64,000 nt of DNA from an uncultured Flavobacteriales bacterium (GTDB taxonomy: Bacteria; Bacteroidota; Bacteroidia; Flavobacteriales; Crocinitomicaceae). Under the pieces are notes generated by a model, which did no database searches, was not told where the DNA came from, and worked only from the letters and a program-made list of their open reading frames with translations. Both the position numbers and the translations under genes were made by a program. The stretch covers positions 1-64,000 of the forward strand of contig CAMLRS010000009.1 in the NCBI GenBank assembly GCA_946482515.1. Direction: 5' to 3'. This document shows, one piece after another, positions 1 through 9,367 of the stretch; position 1 is the stretch's first letter, and every line of letters begins with the position of its first letter.

Positions 1-270
1 CGACTTGAAGGTTTTTGGGTGATTCTTTCACCACATAGACACATAGGACACATAGGTATACGAGAGTTACTATTAGGCTGACCAAATAGGACACATAGAC
101 GACTTGAAGGTTTTTGGGTGATTCTTTCACCACATAGACACATAGGACACATAGATGAGCTGAAGGTTTTGGGGGATCCTTTCACCACATAGACACATAG
201 GACACATAGATGAGCTGAAGGTTTTGGGTGATTGTTTGACCACATAGACACAATAGAGCACATAGAGAAT
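1..270. repeat. Tandem array of CACATAG-containing units
   Basis: About four degenerate units of roughly 50-56 bp. Each has a GACTTGAAGGTTTTTGGGTG-like part followed by a core close to ACCACATAGACACATAGG. The units start near 2, 101, 155 and 210 and differ by substitutions and small indels; one spacer at about 57-100 is unrelated. The same core recurs at 783-815 (inverted), 9002-9028, 47544-47572 (inverted) and 57116-57142, so it is a dispersed intergenic word. No coding frame is evident up to the gene at 344. Confidence 0.8.
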
Positions 271-343
271 TTGGATTTTTCCGGGTCGTATGTGGTGCTA
301 TTTTTTTGAAAAAGTGTATATTAAATAGATAATCCAGTCACTG

Positions 344-763
344 ATGAAGAATTTAACCAAGGATGATTTAAAGGAAATTACGTATGAAATAATAGGGGCT
401 GCTATTTATGTGCATCAATCGTTAGGACCAGGACTTTTGGAGTCTATTTACCATGAATGTATGAAAATCGAATTGCGGAACCGCGGGATGGCTTTCGAGA
501 CGGAAATGGCTGTGCCGGTTTATTTTTGCAACCAGCAATTGGAAACACGCTTGCGCTGTGATCTGTTTGTGGAAAATGCCATTGTTGTCGAATTGAAATC
601 AGTGGCTGACTTCGCTCCTATTCACGCAGCACAGGTTATGACCTACATGAAACTATTGGAAGCTCCCAAGGGCATCCTGATCAATTTTAATTGTTTCAAC
701 CTGTTTCGGGACGGACAAAAAACCTTCGTGAACGAGCACTATCGATTACTAGCTGAAAACTAA
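344..763 (+). CDS. GxxExxY family protein
   Basis: A 139-residue protein of the GxxExxY family, named for the motif visible near residue 28 (GPGLLESIY). The family is related to the PD-(D/E)XK nuclease fold, and the later VVELKSV segment (about residue 83) fits the E-x-K part of that core. The length is normal for the family. The cellular role of these proteins is not established; they are common and often scattered in Bacteroidota and environmental genomes. The ATG at 344 gives the full conserved N-terminus (TYEIIGAAIYVHQSLGPG). It stands alone between the CACATAG repeat array upstream and another copy of that word downstream. Family assignment is firm; function is open. Confidence 0.85.
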   Translation: MKNLTKDDLKEITYEIIGAAIYVHQSLGPGLLESIYHECMKIELRNRGMAFETEMAVPVYFCNQQLETRLRCDLFVENAIVVELKSVADFAPIHAAQVMTYMKLLEAPKGILINFNCFNLFRDGQKTFVNEHYRLLAEN

Positions 764-782
764 GCATCAGCAGCTGTAATAG

Positions 783-815
783 GTCTATGTGCTCTATGTT
801 TCTATGTGGTTCTAT
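783..815 (-). repeat. CACATAG word, inverted copy
   Basis: The sequence GTCTATGTGCTCTATGTTTC and its continuation is the reverse complement of the core of the array at 1-270. It sits between the convergent stops of the GxxExxY gene and thyA. Confidence 0.7.
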
Positions 816-821
816 GTTCTT

Positions 822-1616
822 TTAAACAGCTACTGCTGCTTTAATATGCGGATGCGGATCGTAGTTCACCAGTTCGAAATCGTCGATCGTGAAGCCAAAA
901 ATATCTTTGACAGCCGGGTTGATCTTCATTTCCGGTAACGGACGGCATTCACGTGTGAGCTGCAACTGCGCCTGCTCGAGGTGGTTCACATACAAGTGGG
1001 CATCGCCGAGCGTGTGAATGAACTCGCCCGGTTCGAGGTCGCAGACCTGTGCAATCATCATAGTGAGCAAGGCATAGGACGCAATGTTGAACGGAACACC
1101 GAGGAAAGTATCGGCTGAACGCTGGTAAAGCTGACAGCTCAGTTTGCCATCGGCTACGTAGAACTGGAACATGGTGTGGCACGGCGGCAGCGCCATCTGG
1201 TCGACATAAGCTACGTTCCACGCACTCACGATCAATCGGCGGGAATCAGGGTTCTTTTTAATGGAATGAATGAGGTTGGTGATCTGGTCGATGTGCTGGC
1301 CATCAGGTGTTGGCCACGAGCGCCACTGGTAGCCGTAAACCGGACCGAGGTCGCCGTTTTCATCTGCCCATTCGTCCCAGATGCTCACGTTGTTGTCTTT
1401 CAGGTACTGAATGTTGGTATCGCCTTTGAGGAACCACAGCAATTCGTGGATGATAGAGCGCAAATGCAGTTTTTTGGTGGTCAAAACCGGGAAGCCTTCC
1501 GAGAGGTCGTAGCGCGACTGGTAACCGAATACCGATAGCGTTCCCGTACCTGTACGGTCTTCTTTTTTGGTCCCGTTATCGAGGATGTGCTGCAATAATT
1601 GGTGATACTGTTTCAT
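822..1616 (-). CDS. thyA: Thymidylate synthase
   Basis: Converts dUMP to dTMP using methylene-tetrahydrofolate in the cytosol, the de novo source of thymine for DNA. At 264 residues it has exactly the usual bacterial ThyA length. The catalytic cysteine is Cys146 in the LPPCHT motif. The folate and dUMP binding segments RTGTGT (21-26), the arginines in [12 protein letters not shown], and QRSAD and NIASYALL are all present. The ATG at 1616 gives the family's normal N-terminus ([12 protein letters not shown]). It is transcribed divergently from the small secreted protein at 1720; dihydrofolate reductase, a frequent neighbour, is not adjacent here. Identification is essentially certain. Confidence 0.98.
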   Translation of the reverse strand: MKQYHQLLQHILDNGTKKEDRTGTGTLSVFGYQSRYDLSEGFPVLTTKKLHLRSIIHELLWFLKGDTNIQYLKDNNVSIWDEWADENGDLGPVYGYQWRSWPTPDGQHIDQITNLIHSIKKNPDSRRLIVSAWNVAYVDQMALPPCHTMFQFYVADGKLSCQLYQRSADTFLGVPFNIASYALLTMMIAQVCDLEPGEFIHTLGDAHLYVNHLEQAQLQLTRECRPLPEMKINPAVKDIFGFTIDDFELVNYDPHPHIKAAVAV

Positions 1617-1719
1617 GTTCGGAAATTCAAGCGTGAAGTTAAGGATTTCCTACGCTCACGGCAACGGCGGTTGATAAGTCGGCGGTTTTGTTCATTCATT
1701 TAATTATTTTTATCACCGC

Positions 1720-2106
1720 ATGAAGGTGAAAATGAAACAACTGCTGCTGATGCTGTTCCTGTTTGTTGCTATAACGGGCTCAGGGCAAACGTTACGCAAG
1801 AAGTTCCTGGGCGTTTACGAAGGCAGTATTCCGGCTTATACACTCGATCTTGGGTCGGATGTGGTACCTGTGGAAGCCGCTACGATCCGCATCGAGCTGG
1901 CAGCCAAAACCATCGTGCAAACCATTGGCAGCACTATCAAAACGGGCACCTGGCGCGTTGTTTCCGAAAGTAAGGAAGGCTATGTGATCGCATTTCGCCT
2001 CGAAGGACAGCTCATTGAGGAACAATTGACGCTGATCCGGAAAGGGAAGAAAATTCTTCGGAAGGGTGTTTATCCGCAACCAGACACCTCTTTATTCAAA
2101 TTATAA
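1720..2106 (+). CDS. Small exported protein of unknown function
   Basis: A 128-residue protein with a clear N-terminal signal peptide: MKVKMKQ, a hydrophobic stretch LLLMLFLFVAITG, then a likely cleavage after SGQ. The mature part is about 105 residues, probably beta-rich (alternating segments such as TIRIELAAKTIVQTIGSTIKTGTWRVV), without cysteines or a lipobox. I do not recognise a family. It may be periplasmic or outer-membrane associated. An ATG at 1732 is an equally possible start. The 3' end of the gene, with about 45 bp downstream, is partly duplicated immediately afterwards (see the repeat at 2060-2276). Confidence 0.7.
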   Translation: MKVKMKQLLLMLFLFVAITGSGQTLRKKFLGVYEGSIPAYTLDLGSDVVPVEAATIRIELAAKTIVQTIGSTIKTGTWRVVSESKEGYVIAFRLEGQLIEEQLTLIRKGKKILRKGVYPQPDTSLFKL

Positions 2107-2276
2107 ATTATCAATTCGGCAATTATCAAGGCTGTTCTAATTGAAAATTCTAAAATTGAAAGGTCGGATATTACGCTCGGAAGATCCTTCGAAGGCATTT
2201 ATCCATAACCGGATACTTCTTTATTCAAATTATGAATTAGCAATTGGGGAATTATCAAGGCTGTTCAAATGGAAAA
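2060..2276 (+). repeat. Degenerate tandem duplication of a gene 3' end
   Basis: Two copies of about 88 bp, at 2060-2148 and 2189-2276, with a period near 129 bp. The first covers the last 16 codons of the preceding gene and its downstream AATTATCAA-type words. The second retains TATCC..AACC.GA.AC.TCTTTATTCAAATTAT in diverged form, so it is a decayed pseudo-copy of the gene's tail. Confidence 0.75.
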
Positions 2277-2379
2277 TTATCTGTTCATTTTCAATTTTGG
2301 AATTCGCCATTTTACATTAAACCTTAATTGACATTTTTTTCTCTTGCGATTAAACCTATTAAGGAATTGTTAATCAAAA

Positions 2380-4671
2380 GTGAAAACTACGTTTATGTTA
2401 AGATACCTTCTACTTGGCGGCTTCACCGCAGGCTCGCTGTTTCTTGCGCCTAACTCACAAGCCCAGGATTTCTACGATCGCTCTACCATTCAGACCATCG
2501 AGATCTTCTTTGGCTTTTCGAACTGGGATGCACAGCTCGATGCACTGGCCAGCTCGACCGAAGATTACCTGCTGGCAGATTCCGTTCGGATCAACGGCGT
2601 GACCTACGACAGCGTGGGTGTAAAGTACAAGGGCAACAGCTCCTACAACGCGAACAACAACAAAAATCCGCTGCACATTGAGCTGGATTACACGCACGAC
2701 AGCTACGATTACCAGGGCTATACGGATATCAAGCTGCAAAACGGCTACCAGGACCCGTCGATGATCCGCGAGGTGTTGTCGTATGCCATTCTGGAACAAT
2801 ACATGGATTGCCCGAAAGCGAATTTTGCCAATGTGTATATCAACGGAGCATTACGCGGGCTCTATTCCAACGCCGAATCGATCAACGATAAGTTCAACGG
2901 CGATCATTATTACACTTCCGACGGATCGGCGTTTAAGTGCAATCCCGTTGGCGGAGCGGGCCCGGGTGGCGGCACGAGTCCCGATCTGAAATACCTTGGG
3001 GCCGACAGCTCTTATTACCTCAACGGCTATGAGCTGAAATCGGATTACGGCTGGAACGACCTGACAGATCTGATCAATACGCTCAACAACGATTTCACGA
3101 ACATCGACTCGAAGCTGGATATGGACCGCGCGATCTGGATGCTGGCCTACAACAACGTACTGGTGAACCTCGATTCGTATTCCGGTGCATTCCGGCAGAA
3201 TTACTACCTGTACAAGGATCTGAACGACCGCTTTGTGCCCACGATCTGGGATCTGAACATGAGCTTTGCCGGATTCCCGGGCGGACCGGTGCAGGGGCAA
3301 TCGTATACGCCGACCACGCTCGATCCGTTCTCGAACAGTACGTCGAACAATCACCCGCTGATCAAAAAAGTGATGGCCGATCCGATGTATAAACGCATGT
3401 ATATGGCCCATTTACGCACCATCGTTCAGGAGGTCTTTGCTTCGAATGATTACCTCACAACCGCCAATGCGCTTCGCACGACGATCGACGCAGCGGTACA
3501 GGCAGATCCGTATAAATTCTACACGTATACGCAATTCCAGAACGGTCTGACGACGGCTGTTGCGGGTGGCGGTCCGGGTGGCAATTCTACACCGGGAATA
3601 CAAGCCCTGATGGACGCACGCGTGGATTTCTTTGAGACGAATGCCGACTACCTGCTTTCGGCTCCGGTTATCAGTGCTTATGCGCCGAGCAATGCTTCGC
3701 CGGATTACGGTTCCACCGTTACCATTACAGCTACCTGCTCGAATGAAACGACGGTTTACCTGGGCTACCGACTGGCGCACCAATTGCGTTTCAACCGCGT
3801 ACCGATGTATGACGATGGTGCTCACAACGACGGCGCTGCCGACGATCATGTCTACGGTGCTTCGGTGGTACTGAACGACATAACGATGGAATATTACATC
3901 TATGCCGAGAATGCGAATGCCGGTAAATTCAGTCCTCAGCGTGCCGAACACGAATTCTATGAGCTGGCGGTGAACATTGCCACTCCTTCGCCGGGTGAAA
4001 TCCTCGTGAACGAGATCCTGGCCAGCAACAGCTCTTACGGTTCTGATTCGAACGGTGAAAACGACGACTGGATCGAATTGTACAACACCACGAGCGCTGC
4101 GCGCAACCTTACGGGGCTGTATCTCACAGATGACGCCACAAACCTTACGAAGTGGCAAATCCCGACAGGAACTTTTATCAATGCCCACGATGTACTGGTG
4201 ATCTGGACTGACGAGGATTCGGAGCAATCGGGTTTGCACACGAATTTCAAACTTAGCTCGGCCGGCGAATCGGTGATCCTGAGCGACGGCGTTACGATTT
4301 ACGACGTGATCGATTTTGGCGAGCAGGAACAGGATATTTCCTACGCCCGTTGCCCGGACGGCGGCGCATTCACCTATACGTACCCAAGCTATGATGCGTT
4401 GAACAATTGTCAATTAGGCGTTGAAGACATCGCCACCATCGATGCGTTGTTGTACCCGAATCCGGCGACGTCGCAAACAACGATCCGTATGGACGACTGG
4501 AACGGCGTTCGCTATACAGTTATCGATGTTCAGGGACGCATTCTGATCGAAGGAAGCCTGACAGATGTTCATACCATTCTGGAAATGACGGACTGGCAAT
4601 CGGGTGTTTATTTCGTGACGCTGACTGCTGAGAATGGAGGCGTGAGGGTGATTCCTTGTGTGAAGCAATAA
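2380..4671 (+). CDS. CotH-kinase-like secreted protein with lamin-tail and T9SS domains
   Basis: A 763-residue exported protein. The signal peptide spans about residues 1-29 (ends NSQAQ). Residues about 35-420 match the CotH kinase-like fold: VGVKYKGNSSYN, an EVLSYAI segment and TIWDLNMSFAG with the conserved W-D-x-N. Residues about 545-665 form a lamin-tail (LTD) domain (GEILVNEILASNSS, NDDWIELYNTT, LTGLYLTDD). The last 75 residues are a type IX secretion sorting domain with the YPNPAT motif. So it is probably surface-bound or secreted. CotH proteins elsewhere are atypical protein kinases of spore coats; kinase activity here is only inferred. Two long G-rich loops (GGAGPGGG, GGGPGG) lie inside the CotH part. 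The start is GTG at 2380; an ATG at 2395 is an alternative. Confidence 0.88.
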   Translation: MKTTFMLRYLLLGGFTAGSLFLAPNSQAQDFYDRSTIQTIEIFFGFSNWDAQLDALASSTEDYLLADSVRINGVTYDSVGVKYKGNSSYNANNNKNPLHIELDYTHDSYDYQGYTDIKLQNGYQDPSMIREVLSYAILEQYMDCPKANFANVYINGALRGLYSNAESINDKFNGDHYYTSDGSAFKCNPVGGAGPGGGTSPDLKYLGADSSYYLNGYELKSDYGWNDLTDLINTLNNDFTNIDSKLDMDRAIWMLAYNNVLVNLDSYSGAFRQNYYLYKDLNDRFVPTIWDLNMSFAGFPGGPVQGQSYTPTTLDPFSNSTSNNHPLIKKVMADPMYKRMYMAHLRTIVQEVFASNDYLTTANALRTTIDAAVQADPYKFYTYTQFQNGLTTAVAGGGPGGNSTPGIQALMDARVDFFETNADYLLSAPVISAYAPSNASPDYGSTVTITATCSNETTVYLGYRLAHQLRFNRVPMYDDGAHNDGAADDHVYGASVVLNDITMEYYIYAENANAGKFSPQRAEHEFYELAVNIATPSPGEILVNEILASNSSYGSDSNGENDDWIELYNTTSAARNLTGLYLTDDATNLTKWQIPTGTFINAHDVLVIWTDEDSEQSGLHTNFKLSSAGESVILSDGVTIYDVIDFGEQEQDISYARCPDGGAFTYTYPSYDALNNCQLGVEDIATIDALLYPNPATSQTTIRMDDWNGVRYTVIDVQGRILIEGSLTDVHTILEMTDWQSGVYFVTLTAENGGVRVIPCVKQ

Positions 4672-4728
4672 CTATTAACCGCCCGCCGCGGCGGATCTCC
4701 GACAGAGGGCGCATAGACACTTTGGTTT

Positions 4729-4761
4729 GTTTTACCGCAAAGACGCGGAGGACGCAAAGGG
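4729..4761 (+). repeat. ACCGCAAAGACGC intergenic word
   Basis: The segment TTACCGCAAAGACGCGGAGG and following GACGCAAAGGG is a second class of intergenic word, lying between convergent genes. A weak inverted partner, CTTGCGGTAAAAATC, lies at 4860-4874. A short CCCTCTCCCTCCGAAGGGGAGG palindrome (about 4810-4831) resembles the GC-rich repeat at 10356. Confidence 0.55.
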
Positions 4762-4872
4762 ATGAGTTGTTGATGGGTTTCGCTGATTATTCGCGGAATA
4801 GCTGTAGTTACCCTCTCCCTCCGAAGGGGAGGCAATGAGACCACAATTGAATATACTCTCTTGCGGTAAAAA

Positions 4873-6246
4873 TCAGTGTTGGATTTCCCCTATTTTCTCC
4901 GGTTCGTGCTTGTGGCGGAACAAGAGCGCGAAGAGGATGGCGATCACCAGTGCGTAAGCTGCGAAACTGAGCCAGATGGGCTGCCAGTCTTTGAGCTCTA
5001 CGACGGATTGGTAGGTATTGTCGGGAAGAACTTTGTTGTATTGAATCAAGCCCTGATACGCCGGGTTATCAGTCGTGGTATTGAGGAAGGACAACAACGA
5101 CGACTCATCGTAAAAGCGGTAGGTGAAGAAACGGTCGATGAGGAAACCACTGACGGTACTGCCGAGCACGGCACCGAAACCGTTGGTCATCATCATGAAC
5201 AAGCCCTGGGCGCTCGAACGGATCTTGCTATCGGTATTGGTTTCGATGAAGAGCGAACCGGATACGTTGAAAAAATCGAAGGCCATTCCGTAAACGATGC
5301 AGGAAAGAATGATCATCCACAAGCCATCGTGCGGGTTTCCGTAGGCAAATAAGGCGAAACGCAGTACCCAGGCGAAGAGGCTGATGAGCATGACCCGCTT
5401 GATACCAAAACGCTTCAGGAAGAACGGAATTGCGAGGATGAACAGGGTTTCTGACACCTGCGAAATGGACATGATGATGGTGGAGTATTCCGTGACAAAG
5501 GAATTGAAGTATTCGGGGTATTTCTGGAAGTCGGACAGGAAGGTATCACCATACATATTGGTGAGCTGCAGCGCCGCCCCCAGGAACATGGAGAAGAAGA
5601 AGAACAACAGCATTTTGTAGTTGGTGAACAGGCTGAAGGCATCGAGCCCGAGCATGACTTTCAGGGATTTTTTCTGCTGGTCTTTATAGGGTGGGCAAGC
5701 CGGCAGCGTGAAGGAATAAACCGCCAGCACGATCGCCGCAACGGCTGCAATGTAGAATTGTCCTTCGGTGGCTTTGCTGCCCGTGAGGTTGGTGGTCCAC
5801 ATGGCTGCAATAAAGCCTACCGTTCCCCACACGCGAATGGGCGGAAAGACTTTGATGACGTCGTATCCATTTGATTTCAGGACGTTGTAGGCAATGGAAT
5901 TGGACAGCGAAATGGTGGGCATGTAGCAGATCATGGTGAGGAACATGACCCAGAAGAAGGTTCCGGGATCATCGACCATGGGCAGGCAGATGAGTGTTCC
6001 TGCTCCCAGTAAATGCAGGATCCCGTACAAGCGCTCGGCATTGATCCAGCGATCGGCGAGAATACCGGTAATGGTGGGCATGAAGATGGAAGCGAGTCCT
6101 AAGGTAGAGAAGATGGCTCCGAATTCGGCTCCGCCCCATTCTTTGTTATCGAACCAGTAATTACCAATGGTGATGAGCCAGGCGCCCCATACGTAGAATT
6201 GCATGAAGCTCATGAAGATCAGCCGATTCTTGAGGGACGTCAGCAT
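4873..6246 (-). CDS. MFS transporter, nucleoside:H+ symporter type
   Basis: A 457-residue inner-membrane protein with about 12 hydrophobic segments. The N-terminus MSFMQFYVWGAWLITIGNYW and the PTITGILADRWINAERLYG segment are typical of the nucleoside:H+ symporter (NupG/XapB) branch of the major facilitator superfamily. The likely role is proton-driven uptake of nucleosides or a related solute; the substrate cannot be read from sequence. A polar loop at about residues 375-425 lies between the last helices. It starts 26 bp after the stop of the bifunctional nuclease gene upstream, so the two are probably co-transcribed. Confidence 0.88.
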   Translation of the reverse strand: MLTSLKNRLIFMSFMQFYVWGAWLITIGNYWFDNKEWGGAEFGAIFSTLGLASIFMPTITGILADRWINAERLYGILHLLGAGTLICLPMVDDPGTFFWVMFLTMICYMPTISLSNSIAYNVLKSNGYDVIKVFPPIRVWGTVGFIAAMWTTNLTGSKATEGQFYIAAVAAIVLAVYSFTLPACPPYKDQQKKSLKVMLGLDAFSLFTNYKMLLFFFFSMFLGAALQLTNMYGDTFLSDFQKYPEYFNSFVTEYSTIIMSISQVSETLFILAIPFFLKRFGIKRVMLISLFAWVLRFALFAYGNPHDGLWMIILSCIVYGMAFDFFNVSGSLFIETNTDSKIRSSAQGLFMMMTNGFGAVLGSTVSGFLIDRFFTYRFYDESSLLSFLNTTTDNPAYQGLIQYNKVLPDNTYQSVVELKDWQPIWLSFAAYALVIAILFALLFRHKHEPEKIGEIQH

Positions 6247-6272
6247 AGTGTAGCAGGGTTTAGCGTTGGCTC

Positions 6273-6845
6273 TTAGCTGGTGCGGCGGGTGATCTCGTCG
6301 CGGAGCATGGAAGCGCGTTCGTAATCTTCGTTTTCGATGGCTTCCTGGATGGCTGCTTCGAGCTCTTCCACGGTCATCTTCCCGAATTCGCCTTCTTCGG
6401 TTTCTTCATCGGCGGTGTCTTCCTCTTCGAGGAATTCGTCGGACAGGATACCGGCAGAAGCGAGAATGGATTCGAAGGTGTAGATCGGGCAGTCGAAACG
6501 CACGGCCAATGCAATGGCGTCGGATGTGCGGGCATCGATATCGGAGATCTGTCCATCGCGCTCGCAGACCAGCTTGGCGAAGAAGATGCCTTCCTGGAGG
6601 TTGTAGATCACTACTTCTTTCACGGTGATGGCGAAGGCGGTAGCGAAGGTTTTGAACAGGTCGTGGGTCAGCGGACGCGTCGGGACCATCTTTTCCAGCT
6701 CGATGGCAATGGCCTGGGCTTCAAAGCCACCGATGATGATCGGTAGACGGCGTTTTCCACCGGCTTCCGACAAGACCAGTGCGTAGGCACCTGATTGCGT
6801 CTGGCTGTATGACAATCCTATTATTTCCAGTTTAATTTTCTCCAT
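6273..6845 (-). CDS. Bifunctional nuclease family (DUF151) protein with UVR motif
   Basis: A 190-residue protein. Residues about 1-130 are a BFN (DUF151) domain, recognisable from LPIIIGGFEAQAIAIELE, TARPLTHDLF-like PTRPLTHDLF, and SDIDARTSDAIALAVRFDCPIY. The family was described as a bifunctional DNase/RNase in plants; the bacterial role is unclear. After an acidic linker (EEEDTADEETEEGE) comes a UvrB/UvrC-type motif at about 155-190 (VEELEAAIQEAIENEDYERA), a coiled coil that usually mediates protein contacts. This BFN-UVR architecture is standard in Bacteroidota. It is probably the first gene of an operon with the MFS permease. Confidence 0.9.
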   Translation of the reverse strand: MEKIKLEIIGLSYSQTQSGAYALVLSEAGGKRRLPIIIGGFEAQAIAIELEKMVPTRPLTHDLFKTFATAFAITVKEVVIYNLQEGIFFAKLVCERDGQISDIDARTSDAIALAVRFDCPIYTFESILASAGILSDEFLEEEDTADEETEEGEFGKMTVEELEAAIQEAIENEDYERASMLRDEITRRTS

Positions 6846-6880
6846 CCGGCGCGTTAAATTGCGTAGGTTTCGTAATAAAT

Positions 6881-6910
6881 AAGGGAAGCACGATCATGCT
6901 TCCCTCTTAT
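6881..6910 (-). terminator. Intrinsic terminator after etfA
   Basis: Perfect 8-bp stem GGGAAGCA/TGCTTCCC (6883-6890 with 6897-6904), loop CGATCA, followed on the minus strand by TTATTTATTA. It lies just past the etfA stop. Confidence 0.75.
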
Positions 6911-6948
6911 TCATCCCTTCAAAAATAACCAAATTGATTGATCTTGTC

Positions 6949-7896
6949 TCAATGTCCGGCACGGAATTTTTTCACCGCTTCCGTTAATTTTGGCAAAACC
7001 TCGAAGGCATCGCCCACGACACCGTAGTCGGCTGCCTTGAAAAACGGTGCTTCTGCATCGGTATTGATGACAACAATGACTTTGGAACCGTTTACACCTG
7101 CAAGGTGCTGGATGGCTCCGGAAATACCTGCTGCGATGTAGAGGTTCGGGCGAATGGCCACACCTGTTTGCCCTACGTGCTCGTGGTGCGGTCTCCAACC
7201 GATATCGGCTACCGGACGGGAACAAGCTGTAGCTGCACCCAGCGCTGTAGCGAGGTCTTCTACGATGCCCCAGTTCTCAGGTCCTTTCAGACCACGACCG
7301 GCCGAAACCACGATCTCTGCTTCCGGTAATGGAATTTCGCCTTCCGGCTTTTTGGTTTCAATGACTTTGATAGCTGCTGCACCTACCGCTCCGTCGAATG
7401 CTTCTACCGGGCAGGCAGAACCGCTCTTCTCAGGCTGGATGGAGTTTGGCAGCAGGGAAATGATCTTTTTGGCTGACGTTACGGCTACGTGTCCGAATGC
7501 TTTTCCGGAGAATACGTTCACTTTCACGGCGAACCCGTTGCTGGTATCCGGAATGGCTACGGCACCGGAAACGAGCCCGGCCTTGAGGCGAACGGACAAA
7601 CGCGGCGCTACGGCTTTGGCTACGAGGTCGTGTGAGAAAATGATGAGCTCTGCTCCTGTTGTTTCAGCAGCTTTCGCTACCAGGCGCGTGATCTGCTGTG
7701 CATCGTCTGCATAGGCGTTGTGGTCTACGAGCACTTTCTGCGCACCGTATTCACCGAGGCTTGCCAGGGCTGCTTCATCGGCTTTTCCTGAGCCTACTAC
7801 TGTTACTGTTCCACCAATTTTCTTAGCGTAGGTAACTACTTCCAGTGCGCTTTTGTTCACACCGTTTTCAGCATTGATATATACGAGGATATTCAT
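6949..7896 (-). CDS. etfA: Electron transfer flavoprotein subunit alpha
   Basis: 315-residue alpha subunit of the heterodimeric electron transfer flavoprotein, which takes electrons from acyl-CoA and related dehydrogenases and passes them to ETF:quinone oxidoreductase. The C-terminal FAD-binding domain is clear: [12 protein letters not shown] at about 194-205, [20 protein letters not shown] and the [14 protein letters not shown] signature, then [21 protein letters not shown]. The N-terminal alpha/beta domain begins [12 protein letters not shown]. It lies 15 bp downstream of etfB in the same direction, forming the usual etfB-etfA operon. Confidence 0.97.
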   Translation of the reverse strand: MNILVYINAENGVNKSALEVVTYAKKIGGTVTVVGSGKADEAALASLGEYGAQKVLVDHNAYADDAQQITRLVAKAAETTGAELIIFSHDLVAKAVAPRLSVRLKAGLVSGAVAIPDTSNGFAVKVNVFSGKAFGHVAVTSAKKIISLLPNSIQPEKSGSACPVEAFDGAVGAAAIKVIETKKPEGEIPLPEAEIVVSAGRGLKGPENWGIVEDLATALGAATACSRPVADIGWRPHHEHVGQTGVAIRPNLYIAAGISGAIQHLAGVNGSKVIVVINTDAEAPFFKAADYGVVGDAFEVLPKLTEAVKKFRAGH

Positions 7897-7911
7897 GTCT
7901 TCTGTCTAAAA

Positions 7912-8652
7912 TTAAATCACTTTCGCTTCGTTGTGGAGCAATTGCACCAGCTCGTCCATGTTGTTCGGGTCGATGAGCTTCACCGCCGACTTGGCAGCAG
8001 GAAGACCATACTCCACATAAGACGTCAGGGTTTCAGCGCTAGCCGCCGGAACCACCTGAAGCGGCTTCGTACGCGCCGCCATGATACCACGCATGTTCGG
8101 GATGCGCTGCTCGGCCATTCCTTTTGCACAGGAAACAACCAATGGCAGGCTTACTTCTACTACCTGTACACCTCCGGCGATCTCACGCTCGAGACGAGCA
8201 GTTGTACCGTTGATGTCAAGCTTCTCAGCCAGGGAAACGAATGGCAGGTCGAGCGCCTCAGCGATCATACCTCCTACCTGTGAACCGTTGTAGTTGATGG
8301 TCTCTTTCCCGGTAAGGATGAGATCGAATGCATTTGCTTTTGCGTACTCAGCGATCTGGATAGCCACGTTGTAAGCGTCAGTCGGCTCGGCGTCGATACG
8401 CACGGCATCATCAGCACCGATAGCCAGCGCTTTGCGGATAATGGCTTCATCAGCAGCATTTCCAACCGTAACGATCGTAAGGTTGCCACCCAATGTTTCT
8501 TTCAACTCCAGACCTCGCACCAGTGCGTACCATTCATCGTAGGGGTTGACGATGTATTGTACACCTGTTTCATCGAATTGCTTATTGCCGTTGGTGAAGG
8601 CAATTTTCGACGTTGTATCAGGAGATTTACTTATACAAACAAGAATTTTCAT
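7912..8652 (-). CDS. etfB: Electron transfer flavoprotein subunit beta
   Basis: 246-residue beta subunit of ETF, which binds AMP and docks partner dehydrogenases. It starts MKILVCISKSPDTTSKIAF and contains the family segments VNPYDEWYALVRGLELKE, LILTGKETINYNGSQVGGMIAEAL and LPLVVSCAKGMAEQRIPNMRGIMAARTKPL, the last holding the partner recognition loop. First gene of the etfBA operon. A -7 element lies 77 bp upstream of the ATG. Confidence 0.97.
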   Translation of the reverse strand: MKILVCISKSPDTTSKIAFTNGNKQFDETGVQYIVNPYDEWYALVRGLELKETLGGNLTIVTVGNAADEAIIRKALAIGADDAVRIDAEPTDAYNVAIQIAEYAKANAFDLILTGKETINYNGSQVGGMIAEALDLPFVSLAEKLDINGTTARLEREIAGGVQVVEVSLPLVVSCAKGMAEQRIPNMRGIMAARTKPLQVVPAASAETLTSYVEYGLPAAKSAVKLIDPNNMDELVQLLHNEAKVI

Positions 8653-8728
8653 GTTACTTATAGTTAGATGCCCACTCCCTGTTTCGCTAATAGCAGCGCT
8701 TTGAAGAATGGTTGTTTATTAACGGGTG

Positions 8729-8736
8729 CAAATGTA
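8729..8736 (-). promoter_or_regulatory. Bacteroidota -7 element of the etfBA promoter
   Basis: On the minus strand TACATTTG, a perfect match to TAnnTTTG, 77 nt before the etfB start. A TTTT rather than TTG sits about 19 nt further upstream. Confidence 0.5.
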
Positions 8737-8823
8737 CGCAATTCAGCTATTAAAATGCTCGAACTTTTCTGATTCTATTCGTTTAGAAATAAACATTTTT
8801 TCCACCGATCTGTTTCTTTTGAT

Positions 8824-9160
8824 GGTTGTTGAGTTTGCGAGTTGGGTAGTTGTTGAGTTATGGGTTGGATAGTTGGTGAGTTTCGAGTTTGATAGTTGGT
8901 GAGTTAGAAGTTGGGTAGTTGCAGAGTTGGCTTCCAGTCCACAGTCTCCGGTCAGTCGGTCCTGATGTCCTAATATCCTGATGTCTTAAGATCCAAATCT
9001 GAACCACATAGACACATAGGGCACATAGAGTAGTTGGTGAGTTAGGAGTTGGGAGTTGTTGAGTTATGGGTTGGATAGTTGGTGAGTTTCGAGTTTGATA
9101 GTTGGTGAGTTAGGAGTTGGGTAGTTGTTGAGTTACGGGTTGGATAGTTGCTGAGTTGTC
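8824..9160 (+). repeat. GTTGGTGAG-type word repeats in the etfB-pdhB gap
   Basis: The 715-bp gap 8653-9367 has no gene. Two long units rich in GTTGAGTTNNGAGTTGG words (8824-8935 and 9032-9160) share a run of about 100 bp, including AGTTGGTGAGTTTCGAGTTT. Between them lie a TCCTGATGTCCTAATATCCT word and one CACATAG copy (9002-9028). The remainder (9250-9290) is ATTCTGAATT words. Confidence 0.8.
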
Positions 9161-9322
9161 GTTTCAACTGGTGCATTTTCTGAGGTCTTGATACCTTGTC
9201 TGCCGGCAGGCGGGTTCTGAAGTTTTACGATCTAAATCACACAGCGTGTCTGAAACAATTCTGCATTTTGAATTCTGAATTCTGAATTACGCTTAAGAGC
9301 GCCTTGGGAATAGTATTTTTTG

Positions 9323-9330
9323 TAATTTTG
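9323..9330 (+). promoter_or_regulatory. -7 element upstream of the E1-beta gene
   Basis: TAATTTTG, a perfect TAnnTTTG match 37 nt before the ATG at 9368. A TTG lies at 9304-9306, 16 nt upstream, slightly short of the usual 17-23 nt spacing. Confidence 0.5.
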
Positions 9331-9367
9331 GCGACCTTCCGGATGGAAGTAAAACATTGTTGATACC

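Noticed and set aside
1..270. CRISPR-like look of regularly spaced units
   Set aside because: The units are degenerate, adjoining and lack unique spacers of constant length; no cas gene is near. It is a tandem word repeat.
3412..4413. 333-codon frame antisense to the CotH-type gene
   Set aside because: Shadow frame of a well-supported gene, Arg/Ile/Val-biased composition and no recognisable domain.
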